A DNA stretch of 64,000 nt from the NCBI GenBank assembly GCA_020744425.1, contig JAGMUV010000005.1:558001-622000 (forward strand), in the 5' to 3' direction. Position numbers and translations under genes: made by a program. The DNA comes from Dactylonectria macrodidyma. Taxonomy: Eukaryota > Ascomycota > Sordariomycetes > Hypocreales > Nectriaceae. Within the stretch, counting starts at the first letter, position 1. The number at the start of each line of letters is the position of its first letter. The notes beneath the pieces were generated by a model. It was not told the origin of the DNA, ran no database searches, and saw only the letters and a list, made by a program, of their open reading frames with translations. This document shows positions 12,343 through 24,287 of this stretch, piece after piece.

Positions 12343-12866
12343 GGGAAAGGGGTTATGGACGAGGCGAAACTTACTTGGCGAACTCCTCAACGAGATACCA
12401 GCGAAACAGGAGAAGTGGATTGGAGATATTGGGGAAAATTACGATATTACCAGACTGGAAGCCATTCAATCACATAATCATAATTATTAGCATAGCCCAA
12501 CAGTGGGCTGATCACCCACTGTCAATAAAAATGCCTCACCACATAACTCGTCTATCCGCTTCGTGATCACATCGGGTATGCCAGTACCACAAAATGAGTT
12601 TGTTAACCCACTTTCCCGAGAATGTCCCCTTGCATTGTTACCGTACTGCTGTGCAAGCCTGACCCAAGCTCGTCGTCTCGTTTCGAACGACTTTGGAGTG
12701 TGATGACAAACGAAAAGGCCGCTTCAAGAACTAACACGTTCCTAGAAAGCCAGGCCATATTTAAGAGCCAGTTAGTGGATTCAATATACCATATATAGTA
12801 TCTATTCCCTCCCTTGGAAGCTGCAGAAAGTACGAGGGTCTCAAACCGTAGTGGTTGAGATATAGA
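12343..12866. other. Intergenic between convergent 3' ends
   Basis: It holds the 3' flanks of the secreted protein gene and of the sugar transporter gene. Nothing else was seen. Confidence 0.6.
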
Positions 12867-14739
12867 CTAGGCCGTGCTATTTCGAGTTTCCACAGTTTCC
12901 ATCCCCATCTTCTCCTCGAACTTGACATCGCTCTCGTGGATGATCTTGACATCACCAAAAATCTCATCAATTTCTTCCAAAGATTTACCTAGCAGATGTT
13001 AGTCTCAGCTTGACGTACACTTGACTTGGAAAATAGCAAGGGCGAAAGGAAAATGCGGAAAGGACCAACTCACCTTTGGTTTCAGGGTAGGCAAATGCAA
13101 ACACCAGCGCACAGACTGCGTTAGTGAGAATGAAAAGGATCTGCGTGTGTCAGCTGAGTCAAGGTTCAACACTATTGACTGTTGTCTCAAATGACTCACA
13201 TAGTACTTCCATCCGATGTCTGCTAACGCGATGGGTGAGCATTGAGTGATGATTAAACTGATTGAGTAGTGAATGACTTGGACAATGGCATTTGCCTTGG
13301 CCCGCAATTCAGTGGTGAACACCTCGGGACTATTGTTCGTTAGCAGAGACATACAACTCATCGAGGGCAGATGTGTCTCACGGGATGATCCAGGTCATGG
13401 GGCCAAGGAGGGCTGAGTAATTGGCTGAGACAGCAAAGATGCAAGCAATGAGACCACGCTGGGCAGCCGCATTCGTCGGCATTCCTGGCTGGGCCGGAAA
13501 TACGGCCGCAATGATGGTGATGATCATGTAGCAAATCGAGAGGAGCGACGAGCTAAAGATGAGAATGTGCTTGCGAGGAATTCGATCGACAAAGAAGAGG
13601 GATGCAAAACATGCGACCGGTCCCACAGACCCATACAGACCGCTGACAAGCAGTTGTCGATCTTGGTTGAATTGCAGAGTGGCGTAGATTGCGGTTTGGT
13701 AGTACTGGACAAAGGAAATTCCAGAGAGCATAGCCGCTGCCCACACGAAAGATCCGACAAAGAGACGGTTGCGGAAGGCCGAAGTCTGGAATAGTTCCTT
13801 CCATGATAGTTGGCCTTGGGCTTGAAGTTCCTCTGAGATGTTGACGTGGATCAAGGTGAACTCGGTTTCGCACCATGCATCGTTGGTTCCGTTGTAGTGG
13901 TAGCTGCGAAATGCCTCTCGAGCTTCATCGTGACGCCCCTTGAGTAGTAGCCATCTTGGTGACTCGCTGATGAACAAGACTCCGACACCAAGTAGGAGAG
14001 CTGGGATGCTCTGGATGGCGAAGCCAAGTCGCCACTGGTTAGGGCTATCCCAGCGACCTTCACCTACTCCAGTCCAAAGCGCGACAAAGAAACCCCATGC
14101 AACCACTTGTATGATTAGTATCTGCACATAAATATGCTGTTCGTTTACTTACTCATCTGATTGACTGCAGTGATCTTGGCGCGTTGATGTGTCTTTGCAA
14201 TCTCAGCGCCAAAGACGGGAGCGACACCAGTGATTGTGCCCACAGCAAAGCCAACCAACAACCGACCAATGATGACTTTTCATGTTAGAGTATATCCATA
14301 TTAGACATTGAGAAACTCACGCATCGCAACATGGGCAGCTCCAGCCATCAAAGCCCCGCCAATAACTCCCCATATGCACCCAAAGGCAATGGCCTTACGT
14401 CTGCCGAGCCAATCGCTGGTGATGCCGACGGACGCACTGCCAAGCCAAGCTAACCAATCATCAGTACGCCGAAGTCGCTGACGGAACGGGAATAATCTTA
14501 CCTCCGGCCTGGTAGACGGAAACAATGGCTCCGCGAAGAGGGGGATCGGGGCTGCCAAAGTAGGACAGGAATGACGCCAGTGCGAGACTCGGAGTTATGA
14601 TTCCAGAGTCACTGATTCGTCAGTTATCGTTTTAAGGCCGTGGGGGGTGGGATTTTACTGACTATCCGTAGAGGAAGCCGCCAATTCCTAAGAACAGGGC
14701 CGTAAAGAACGGCTTGTCAAGCCACGTGTGAGACTTCAT
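12867..14739 (-). CDS. MFS sugar transporter
   Basis: Eight exons in transcription order: 14739-14663, 14611-14502, 14449-14321, 14275-14153, 14105-13382, 13329-13200, 13140-13074, 12988-12867. The introns are 45-85 bp and all phases join, giving 493 aa. It is a 12-TM major facilitator of the sugar porter family, a proton or facilitated hexose/oligosaccharide carrier of the plasma membrane. Family signatures visible: GGFLYGYDSGI at TM1, SDWLGRRKA (loop 2-3), GRLLVGFAVG..PVFGAEI, SESPRWLLLKGR in the central loop, and PETKGKSLEEIDEIFGD after the last helix. The substrate cannot be told from sequence. It is transcribed away from a P450 gene across a 424-bp shared upstream region. Confidence 0.93.
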
Positions 14740-15163
14740 CGCTGAGATTCAAAAGAAGTATAATTAAAAGACGCAATCAACAAGCTTGGATCGTCATCAG
14801 AAGAGAGTATTATCGTCAACTTCATATCTGAATCGAGGGTAATCTTAACCGGCTAATCCTGGCCCCCAAATCCACCCAAAACATGTCACGCCCCGCGCTA
14901 AACATCTCGCTTATGATCTGCGTCTCGCCAAGACTCATGCGGGGTTGAACAACTATCAAATCATTATATGAACTGACTCCCCACCCAGCTTTGCATGGGT
15001 GACAGGCCGCGGTATCTCGTCGTAGTCTTTGAACTTGAGCGGGGGTGACTTGATAGTGAGGATATAATCGGCAATTGTCATCGCAATTGCCGCGTCCCCT
15101 GGACTTCAACTGAAAAGGCGTGACCTATCTCCATCTTGAAAGTTCTTCATCTGCCGTCTAATC
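14740..15163. other. Divergent promoter of transporter and P450 genes
   Basis: This 424-bp region is the only 5' sequence for both the sugar transporter (-) and the P450 (+), so coordinated control is possible. It contains the imperfect repeat GATAATCGGCAATTGTCATCGCAATTGCCG around 15061-15092, with CAATTG twice. No TATA box is obvious. Confidence 0.5.
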
Positions 15164-16983
15164 ATGTTTGGAACACTGCTCTTCTCTCTAGGAGCCGTTG
15201 CGGGGCTGCTCTATCTGGCATTGTCATTTCCTCGGGTAAGTCTGAACTGACTCGCACAATGCCATTCTGGGACCCGCATACTGACAGCCTCAGCTACGAC
15301 AAGAATGGAAGCTTCATTCCCACCGCTCTCAGCTGCCGCCAGGGCCCAAGACGATCAAGGTCGGCATCAGAAAGCCATGGCTGTGGTTCCACCAGCTTAG
15401 CAAAGAGTACGGCGATGTAGTCTATCTCCAACTCGGGCCAACGCCCACGATTGTGCTAGGCTCTGCTCAGGCCGCGTGGGATCTGCTGGAAAAGCGCGGC
15501 TCTATCTACTCCTCTCGGCCGCGTTTCATCATGGGCGGCGAGCTTTTATCGGGAGGAATGCGAGGACTCATGGCTCCGTACTCGTCGTACTGGCGACGCT
15601 GGCGAAAGCTGCTGCATGGCGGGTTTATGCAGCGCCAGAGTGAAACCTATCGACCGATTCAGAGTCTCGAGTCTAAGGTGCTCATGAACGACTTGTTGAC
15701 AGATCCGGCCAACTTCCGAAAGCACTTGGAAAGATACGCTGCCTCAGTTATCGTTACTGTGACTTATGGACGTAGAGTCGAAGACGTCGCAACAGATGTC
15801 GTGGTCCGACTCAACGCCGAGTCAATGGAGCGACTGACAATGGTCAAGTATGTCTCTCCTCCATCTTCTGGAATGCTCTAACGTTTCAAAGTATCCCCGG
15901 AAAGTTCGCAGTCGAGCGCTACCCTGCACTGAAATATGTTCCAGCGATATTTGCGCCGTGGAAAGCCGAAGTGCTGCGACAACGTCAAAAGGACATCAAG
16001 ATGTACACCGAACTCATGGATGAAGTCCGCGTAAAGGTTTCGCAAGGCATCGCGCCAACTTCGTTTGCCAAGCACCTATTGAACGAGCAAGAAAACCTGG
16101 GCATGACGGATCTGGAGATTGCATACACTGCAGGATCTCCGTTTGGAGCCGGGGTGGAAACTGTAAGTCTGAGCTCGGCCTGAGTAATGAGCACTATGCT
16201 AAGACCCAATAGTCTGCAGGATCTCTAGCCAGCTTCTTTCTTGCTTGTGTCAAGTTCGGGCCTCAGTTTGTCCCTCGAGCACAAGAGGAACTTGACAGAG
16301 TGGTAGGATTCGATCGCATGCCCACATTCGAAGACTTGCCCAAGCTAGAGTATATCAGAGCAATCGTCTCAGAGACATTGCGATGGCGCCCAGTAGCAGT
16401 CTTGGGAGGCACCCCCCACGCAAGCACGGCAGACAATGTGTACAAGGGGATGTTTATTCCCAAGGGAAGCACCATCATCGCACCCCTCTGGGGCAGTGAG
16501 TGTTCTTGATCCACATTTAGGTACCACTCTAACAACTTTCGAAGTTCACCGCAACGAGGCCGACTTCCCCGAACCTGACGAGTTCCGACCGGAACGATTC
16601 CTTGAGGAGAGGAACTACCCAGGCACATTTGGCCACAGCGCGTTTGGGTGGGGACGACGCATCTGCCCTGGCATGCACTTGGGCTCCGCTTCAATAGCGA
16701 TCAATATTGCACGCATATTATGGGCCTTTGAGGTGAATCCTGAAAAGGGACCCGATGGTAGGAATGTCGACGTGGACATGTGAGTAGATCCCCAGGTAAA
16801 AATGACAAGGCACTAACGGCTCGCAGTTTTGCCTATTCTGAAGGATTCAATTCAACGCCTCTACCATTCCCTTGCTCAATTACACCTCGCTCATCGAGGC
16901 AGATTGAGGTAATCAAGAGCGACTTTTCAGACGCCATGGAGGACTTGAAGGCATACACAGCTGCTACGAGCAAGTTGACTTAA
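15164..16983 (+). CDS. Cytochrome P450, O-methylsterigmatocystin oxidoreductase-like
   Basis: Exons 15164-15235, 15294-15847, 15892-16162, 16213-16495, 16545-16779 and 16827-16983 give 523 aa; introns are 44-58 bp. The N-terminal membrane anchor is MFGTLLFSLGAVAGLLYLAL, followed by the proline-rich hinge QLPPGPKTI. The I-helix region is FGAGVETSAGS (the usual acid-Thr pair is altered to ETSA, as in the OrdA-like fungal group). ExxR is ETLR, the PERF motif is FRPERFLEE, and the heme-binding loop is FGWGRRICPG with the thiolate Cys. This is an ER-bound monooxygenase using NADPH-P450 reductase. The substrate is unknown; family resemblance to aflatoxin-pathway enzymes does not imply aflatoxin. 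Confidence 0.92.
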
Positions 16984-17728
16984 ATGGAGGCATCTTGTCG
17001 CATTTAGCAAAGTCAGAGCAACGGGAAAGTGCGGATATCATTCTTCTATTGGCGATTCGCGCCAAATGAGATTAGATTGTCAGAAGATAGTGGGGGCCTT
17101 CTCGACGAACCTCGCGATGTTCAGAGAAACCCGATAGTAAGCAATGACGGCAAGATGCGCTCGGCACTTGCTTCGTCACTAGTATACATAGTGGATGCGA
17201 CAATACACTCAAGGAATGAAGAAACTCCATGGGCCGTAGCGTCAATGCATGATAATCAATTTGTCATCTTTGTCTCGGGAGTTGATCAACATCATTGACA
17301 GACTCGCCACTTGTCTAGACCCGTCTTGGATCACATACCGGGTCACATACCTCGGTTCATCCCGGATGGGTCCTTAGCCCATTGGGTGGATCAAAGTTTG
17401 TCAAGGTATTTGCATTCTCGCTCAGTAAAGAGTCGCCGCTCGAGTCAGTATTTATGCGAGTGGTTTATATGGGTTGAGGCACTAAGTCTCTGTACAAGAC
17501 AACGCAAGGAGAGCTCGGCCTGACTGGAGAGTGACTTCTACAAAATAAGGGAAGCACCTTATCACATTTCCTTGATCGGGACACGACTTATGGCATAACT
17601 TGTCTTTTTATATACGTTGTTGCTACCAATATTCTCACTTCCAGGCCAAATAAAGTTAAAGATACAAGAATAAAAACTTGAGATCACGTCATTTTCGATC
17701 TCTCATTAGATGTGTGTGCCACGCGCAC
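16984..17728. other. Intergenic between convergent genes
   Basis: 3' flanks of the P450 and LPMO genes. A duplicated CGGGTCACATACC-like motif occurs near 17330-17350. No gene was seen. Confidence 0.55.
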
Positions 17729-18817
17729 TTAGTTGAGGGCACGAGCGTGTCGTCGAGAAACGGTAGAGCCAGCAGTCTCCTTGAGCCACGCAATGAAGGT
17801 GTCAAGGGTGAAGGTCTCGGGGAGAGTGCTGCTAGAGTCATCGGAGCCAGAAGATCCGGTGGCAGCAGGGGCGACGGCAGTGGTGGAGACGGCAACAGCG
17901 GTCTCAGCAGCAGCAGAGGAAGCGGCAGCACTGGGGACGATGACCGAGGTGACGATAGTGGTAGGGGCAACGACAACGGGGGTGGCAGTGGTAGCGACAG
18001 CGGGGGTGGTAGCGGCAGCAGAGGAGGCAACGGGAGTAGAGCCAGAGCCAGAGTCAGAACCGTCATCAGAAGAGCCAGAGCCGTACAGAGCAGGGCCGGG
18101 GATGTCGTAGCTGGTGAGCTCGGAGTAGGGGTTGAACAGGATACCGGCGTCGGTGGAGCTGTACAGCTCCGTGCCGAGAACACCCTCGGGGTTGTCAGTG
18201 CCAGAGCCGGTGATGGCAATGTTGAAGCACTGGGGGTAGTTCTGAGCACCGTTCTCAGAGCCAGCTCCGTGCATGGCAATGATCTCGTGGCGGAAGACGT
18301 AGTTTCCAGCGGCCAGGGTCGAGGGGACGGTGGTGACCCAAGTGTTGTTGTTGTTGATCAGGTCAGTGGCGGCCCAGGTCTGGGTGGAAATATCAATGCC
18401 AGCCTCATCGATCTTGACCCACTTGAGGGTGGTCTTGTCGGCATCGGCGCAGTCAGCATCGCACTTGGCGACGTAGGTGAAGACGGGGCCGATGTGAGAC
18501 TCGGGCCAGGCAGACCAGTTGAACTCGACGGTGCCGCCGGCCTTGACGGAGGCGGTGGTGGCACCGGGTTCGGCGTTGATGTGGCAGTTGATGTCCGAGG
18601 TGCCGTAGGCGTCGGGGGCAACGAAGCCGTTGTCGAGGTTCTCAGCGGACCAGGCCGGGATGTCGGGGACAGTCTGGCCGTTCTGCTTGGCATAGTAGTA
18701 TTCCAGCTTGTAGGCATCCTGCGCGGTTCCGTCCGTCTTGAAGCCGGTGACGGTGCCGTGGGCGAGGGCGGTGGTGGCGAAAGCGCCAATGAGAGCAGCG
18801 GTGGCCTTGAAAGACAT
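17729..18817 (-). CDS. AA9 lytic polysaccharide monooxygenase
   Basis: Single-exon gene, 362 aa. The start at 18817 is chosen over the in-frame ATG at 18895 because it gives a clean signal peptide (MSFKATAALIGAFATTALA) whose cleavage leaves His20 as mature residue 1 (HGTVTG). That His and His108 (WPESHIGPVF) form the copper histidine brace; the axial Tyr lies in NYPQCFNIA. Further AA9 marks are the N-terminal disulfide region (SDINCHINAEPGA) and the HEIIAMHGAG strand. The enzyme oxidatively cleaves cellulose or hemicellulose outside the cell. The C-terminal third is a Ser/Ala/Thr/Val-rich linker ending in a short amphipathic segment (TLDTFIAWLKETAG) and a basic tail (RRHARALN), with no CBM1. 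A TATA motif lies about 220 bp upstream. Confidence 0.95.
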   Translation of the reverse strand: MSFKATAALIGAFATTALAHGTVTGFKTDGTAQDAYKLEYYYAKQNGQTVPDIPAWSAENLDNGFVAPDAYGTSDINCHINAEPGATTASVKAGGTVEFNWSAWPESHIGPVFTYVAKCDADCADADKTTLKWVKIDEAGIDISTQTWAATDLINNNNTWVTTVPSTLAAGNYVFRHEIIAMHGAGSENGAQNYPQCFNIAITGSGTDNPEGVLGTELYSSTDAGILFNPYSELTSYDIPGPALYGSGSSDDGSDSGSGSTPVASSAAATTPAVATTATPVVVAPTTIVTSVIVPSAAASSAAAETAVAVSTTAVAPAATGSSGSDDSSSTLPETFTLDTFIAWLKETAGSTVSRRHARALN

Positions 18818-19035
18818 CTTGAGAGTTGGAGTGAAGGTGGATTTTGTGGTTGGTGGGATAGAGAGAGTGAGAGTTTGACAAATGTCGTTGATCAAAAGAG
18901 GGCAATGGTGGAGAGAATGAATGTACCAGCTTCACACAGTGAAGAAAAAGAATGAAAAGATGAATTGTAAAGTGAATGAGACCTGCAGCGTTGAGAGGGA
19001 AAGGAAACTCATCTTGGAGTGCCATCTCGACTGTC

Positions 19036-19042
19036 CTTTATA
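19036..19042 (-). promoter_or_regulatory. TATA-like motif upstream of the LPMO gene
   Basis: TATAAAG on the minus strand, about 220 bp before the LPMO start codon. Confidence 0.4.
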
Positions 19043-22000
19043 CTGCTAGAGTCAACAAAACCGTTGTCATTTTTTCGAGTCTCCTTTACCAACGTAGTAC
19101 GCAATACGGGGCATCAACGGGATGCTCGCCTGTCAGGCCATGGCTCGGATCCGAATTCAGAGTGGTGGAATTTAGAGGCCCCAGTCTCAATCCCGTGGAA
19201 CTTCTTTCTGCATTAAGCGACCAAGTCCGGCAAGGCAGGGATACTCGCGTTTCAAGCCGCTGGGCACCGTCCTCGCGTAGATTGAAGCGCGCGGCAACAC
19301 AGCGCATTCAAGATGAATCCGAAACAGCACGTTAAGTCGTTTGTGGTAGTGGACCGATTTCGTTTCAGGTGGTTGCTGTAGGCATGAATGGGGAAGGGAG
19401 GCAAACGGAAAATCAGGAACGCCTTGGCAAATCGTCGACACTGTTCTGTTCCGTTTGCTGTTTGCTGTTTCGCCTCAGGTTTTGTTCCCATTCTTCAGAA
19501 AACTGCCAGTAGGCATTTAGGATCAATTAACGCGAGTCTTCCGAAAATTGACGCCCAATTACATCCAACGGTCGAACTCAATCGAGTTGACGTACGATAG
19601 AGTTGCCGCTCCTACGGGCCCCTCTCGACCAGGGATTGGACCCCTTAACTGGACCCAGCGGCTGGGAATTGCGTCTTTCCTCCCATCACCACTGCAATAA
19701 ACCCGCTTAAGCTTACTTTTGCAGTACCAAGGCGCAGGGGGTGCTAAACGAGTCTCTCTGGCCCACCGTACCGTCGATGCTGTATCAGACGTCAGGCCAC
19801 CGTAAGCTAACAGCGCCAAGGCCGGTGAATGGTGGAAGCATTGCATGGGATCTGGCTTGAATGTCGCATTGGAAGTTCCGAACTTCTCTTCTGGAAGGAC
19901 GCTTCTACTCACTGAAGGAACGAAGCCGAAATGCCCTTATCAGCTTCGATCCTGATGTGATGCACTTTGTACAAGTGATCTCATCTTGCGTTCGGATCCG
20001 CGTAGCGAGGAGCGATGGTGATGGGTTAGTGACTGGGATCCTTGTTAGCGAGTTTTTCTCATCAACTTGCGACAAGGAGTACACGATCCCATGCCAACAC
20101 ATTTTGCCGCCGCGCGCCACTTACCCTAGAGCGTCGATTTCAGCAAACATTGATGAGCAATCAGGGAATTATCACTCGGCTCACGGCCTAGATTAATGTA
20201 ATGAACAATAGAATACATATACGCAGCCGTTAACAAGCGACATTGTTACTATAACTTTGTATTGACGAAGCTGGAAATGGATCACGAGTTCCCTCATTAA
20301 AGATAAATAAGATGGATAAAGTTGAATATCATACGCAAATCCTTTTAGACGGCATCGGGAGGTAATGCATTGCCCCAAAATCCTTGGAAGACCAGCACAA
20401 TAAACCTTTCATCAAAGGTACATTTTCTCTCAAGAATAGGTAGATTAACGCGTATGGTTTCTTCGCAGTGCACCCCCTCCATTATTTGTCCAGTGCCAAA
20501 CACCACCCAATTTGTCCAACTGAAATCGGGCATGCCCATGGGTTCCTCAAGCTTCCATGGTCATTCAGTTCCATGCCGGAAGTCGTTCCGGCGGGTAGAC
20601 GGGCCAGCTCCCATAGTGGAGAAGCTTCAGCTTCTTGCAACAGGAAACTTCCTGGAGTCATGGGTGAGTGAAGAACCAACCACGTTGATGTGTCGTGTTT
20701 CATCTGAAAACTTTGTTGTGCTTATTTCTACCGGGTCGTCACGAATTGCTAACTGGCACAGTTGTTTCTCGTCCGATTATGATACGCAGTCCACGTGGCC
20801 CTGGTCTTGATATCTGAAACACTGCTCGCGCTTGGTTTTTGGTGAAGTTGGGTCGGCTCTTCTGGCCCTGGCTCTGGTTAGGGATGTTAGATTCCTATGT
20901 AAATGATTCTTATCTACTGATGCTTTGCGTGATGAATATTTCCAAACCCTTGCAACAGAGAGCCCTTGCGATACGACCTTTTTTGGTAGTGAGGTAATTA
21001 CAAGTGCCCATGCTATGCATTGGATACCCGATTTGCTATAGAACAACCCCCGGTCCGGTTCCATGGTAAACATTTACAACTACGTAGCTGTCACAGAAAG
21101 ATTACGGTTCCTTGGAGAACCAAGAATTGCATCCTAGAAGGCTGAAACCTCACATCGCATCAGTCTCCACAACCAAGGCGGGCTTAATTTTCGCCCCATT
21201 GAGAAATCTTTATTCGGTTTGCCTGTCACAGACAAGGGAATCAGGGGGAGGCAAGGCGCTGATCGTTGGGGTTGCATTGCATCTGGCCTGTGACGTCTTG
21301 GCTCATTTCGGTGCGCTACTTCCTTGCTTCTTAGCACTGGGCATATATCTGGCCGTTATTCTAGAATTGTTGGGTTACATTCCATGCAACATAGAACTAA
21401 TGGCCTACTAGTCCAGTAAGAAAATCCTGCAAATCATAATACTGCTCATATCAATTTTGGAAAGATTCTGCCGGAATCGACTTGAAGAGTTAGGTATCGA
21501 GGTTGTGAACTGTCCAGGCCGTGAACAAGTAGATCTCTTTCTCCTCATGTAGGTACATATCATTACCGCAGCTGAATCATCCGTTTCTAGCAAATTCTGC
21601 AGTCAACCGTCATTTACATCATCCGGTTTTGTTTCATCCGCATTAAAGCCTTGAACAATTATGCCCAAATCCTCCAGACCCTCCTTTCCGCTCAGGGTCG
21701 TTCCATGCTGCGGCTCTAGATTAGTATCATGTGGATAGGTGACTGGATGTACCTACAAGGGTAGTGTAGAAACCGATGATCTTCCTAGGACCTGGGGAAA
21801 ATGACTTTATCGTAAGTGACCATAGTTCATCATCGTCGGACTCGGGGTGAGGACTAGGCGTGGATTCAGGTTGAAACTTGCAGATTCGGTCGCGATTCGT
21901 GTAGATCTAGACCCAAGCACAATCAGACTTTCACTCATATTCGCGGAAGGGAATGTAATACCTTGAAGCTAAAAAGTCTGCGCATAAGATCGCCGTGGAT

Positions 22001-22183
22001 CGTATCAAAATCGATGATTCACTCTCCACCTTGAGTTTATTAACGCATTCAGGAACTTAGTGAACTCGCATTGAGCGTTTCTCTTCATCGGCAAGTTGCT
22101 AAACCAATGTTTGCAGTAATATTCATGATTAGAAACTTGAAAAAGGCTCACGCAATATGAGACGCACACAGCTTCACGCAATG

Positions 22184-22217
22184 GTTTTTATATTTTCTAG
22201 GTTTTTATATTTTTAGA
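22184..22217 (+). repeat. Short tandem repeat, two 17-nt AT-rich units
   Basis: GGTTTTTATATTTTCTA is followed at once by a near copy, GGTTTTTATATTTTTAG. Intergenic; no function assigned. Confidence 0.6.
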
Positions 22218-22352
22218 CATTTTCTGGTCTTTTCTCATGTTTCCTTCGTACTATCTTCCTTGCTCGCCACCGACTCGCCCCTCTACTTCTCCCTATCGCA
22301 CGAGGTCCTCACTCCCACTCCTCGTCCTTAATCCTCGATCCTTGACGTAGCC

Positions 22353-22646
22353 TCAAATATAGGCGAAGAGACAGTTGCTGAACTTATTGGCGGTCTGGCC
22401 CGAAGGGCAGCCAACGCAACCGGCGGTCCAGGTCTTACCAGACTGGAGGGGTGCAGTGCCACCCTCGCAACCATATGTGCTGACACAAACAGCCGGGACG
22501 ATCGTCGCGACCGCGTCAGCAAATGTGCCATCCGTGCAGACAGCGATGGCAGATTGTTTCTGCTGCTGACGAGCATCCAGCTCGGCCGGGGCCGCGGTGG
22601 CGAAGCCTAGGATGGTGGCGAAGACGGCGACGGTGGAGAACTGCAT
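22353..22646 (-). CDS. Small cysteine-rich secreted protein
   Basis: Single-exon gene, 97 aa. The signal peptide is MQFSTVAVFATILGFATAAP; a short pro-segment ends in ELDARQ. The mature chain of about 70 residues has six cysteines (AVCTDG, AVCVSTYGCEGG, AGCVGCPSG, NCLF), enough for three disulfides. Such proteins are common in the secretomes of plant-, insect- or fungus-associated ascomycetes as candidate effectors or antimicrobial peptides; nothing in the sequence fixes the role. A TATATA motif lies 153 bp upstream. Intergenic flanks on both sides are unusually long. Confidence 0.75.
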   Translation of the reverse strand: MQFSTVAVFATILGFATAAPAELDARQQQKQSAIAVCTDGTFADAVATIVPAVCVSTYGCEGGTAPLQSGKTWTAGCVGCPSGQTANKFSNCLFAYI

Positions 22647-22798
22647 CTTGAAGGCTTTTAGATTGTTAGTGGATGTGGTCGAGAGGGCAATACTAAGATT
22701 GAAAGATTGGATAATCTACTGTTGGTGTTTTTGATCTTTGGAAAGAGAGTGATCGAGTTGCTGATTTAGAATAAGGAGCGTGTGTCTGAAAGTTGATG

Positions 22799-22804
22799 TA
22801 TATA
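22799..22804 (-). promoter_or_regulatory. TATA box of the 97-aa secreted protein gene
   Basis: TATATA, read on the minus strand, 153 bp upstream of the start codon at 22646. Confidence 0.45.
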
Positions 22805-24256
22805 GGCTTTGAAGAAGTGAGGAGTGATGATTTTCTGATGAACGTAGTTTTGGGTGCGGAGTATTCAGTATTTATAGTTTTCCCAGATTTTTTTGATCTG
22901 CGTAAATCACTTCTTGTCCACGCAAAGTATAGAAAGTGCCCTATCGGCTGCTGCCACAGATTCCGCGAGACGCAAACAACACATTCGTGTTCCCGGCCCA
23001 TCGTCATCTGGACACAAGGGAGACGAAGAAATCTGTCACTATTCTCGTTTAGGAATGTCAAACATCGCTGGTGACCGAGCTCCAAAGCTTCAACCCTTCT
23101 GTTGAGGTGCGTAACAGTCCAGTTCGCTCCTCCCCAGCTCCACTTGCCTGGGTTCGGGTTCGTTCGTCCTCGTATAGGCCAATGCTGCGACGTCGCATGA
23201 ACCTATGATACGCAGTTGGTCTTGGCTAATAGTTGCTTGAAATTGGCTAAATTACAAATACGTTTGGTCACAGGGGATGTCTTGGCGAGGTCTTACCAGA
23301 AAGTCAAGATACTCAAAGGAACCGCATAGACCATCCTCGCGCTGCCATAAATTCTTTGAAACAGCGTTTATCCCTGTTTTAGTCTGTGAATTTTTAGTGC
23401 CAAGGAGATAAAACGCACTTGACAGTTAATCGGCTTATCGCCCCCATTCTTGTTTACCAGCATGTTCGCGCCTGGTTCTGCGGCTGGCTGCTTAATTCCA
23501 ACGTAAAAGTCCCAAGAATGAAAGAATCCAGAGCACGAACCCACAATTCATACTCGTTAAGTAGGCTGCAAAGCCCTAATTTCGTGTCGGACAATGAAAT
23601 CAAACCAAAGATAAGTTGCCAGGAAATAGCCCCTGTCCATGTTATTCTGATCCTTCAGATCCACGTGCACCTGGGTCGAACATATACTCTCAACGAAGGA
23701 ACACGCTAACAAAGTCTTTGCGTGGTTGGGCCAAAACGTCTTGTCAAAGGGCCTTGGTGGAAACTACGATTAGCAGATATTCACACGACCAGAGGCCGCT
23801 GCTGTCCGTCTCATATCCATGCGACGGCCCAATGCGGAAGCTGGTAGATGAAGTTTCCAGAGCGGCCTTGACCACGACATTGAAATTTCGTGATATTCTC
23901 CTCCTTCTTAATCTAGCTAGATACTGTGCAATAAGTTCATATGTGACTCTAGTCTGGGCCTCTCGTCAACGCTGATGGGGAAAGACTGCACCGAGCCAAG
24001 GTAGCGATCTCAACTCAAACACCCCCCATTCACGAGCCCACGGATTCGTATGCATTACTATCAACAGCCCTTGAGAAGAAACACGCGAGGCTTTGAGGCC
24101 CTTGAAGCAAGGAAAGGTAATTGGGCAAGAAACACGAGAAGCTGGGTGCCTTGCTGTTGACTAACGGTGCCAGCAGTAACAATATCTGCATGAAGGATGC
24201 GCGGGAGAAGGCTAGGCTGGTGTAAATAGGGTCACATTTCCCTCGCTGAAAGTCCG

Positions 24257-24287
24257 CATCATCATCAGCAGCAGCAGCAGCAACATT
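24257..24287 (+). repeat. CAT/CAG trinucleotide microsatellite
   Basis: Three CAT units run directly into five CAG units, about 125 bp before the start at 24409, probably in the 5' leader. Confidence 0.7.

Larger units (their letters stand above)
18818..22352. other. Long intergenic stretch (3.5 kb)
   Basis: It contains the LPMO promoter (right of 18818) and the 3' flank of the small secreted protein gene. Minus-strand open segments at 20703-20482 and 20539-20345 (the latter includes DFSWTNWVVFGTGQI) read somewhat like protein, but they lack a start, splice frame or known family. Codon use elsewhere looks non-coding, and I recognise no transposon. Confidence 0.5.

Noticed and set aside
17678..18955. 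425-codon open frame on the plus strand
   Set aside because: It is antisense to the AA9 LPMO gene and reads as Gly/Arg/Val low complexity; it exists only because of the LPMO's GC-biased codons.
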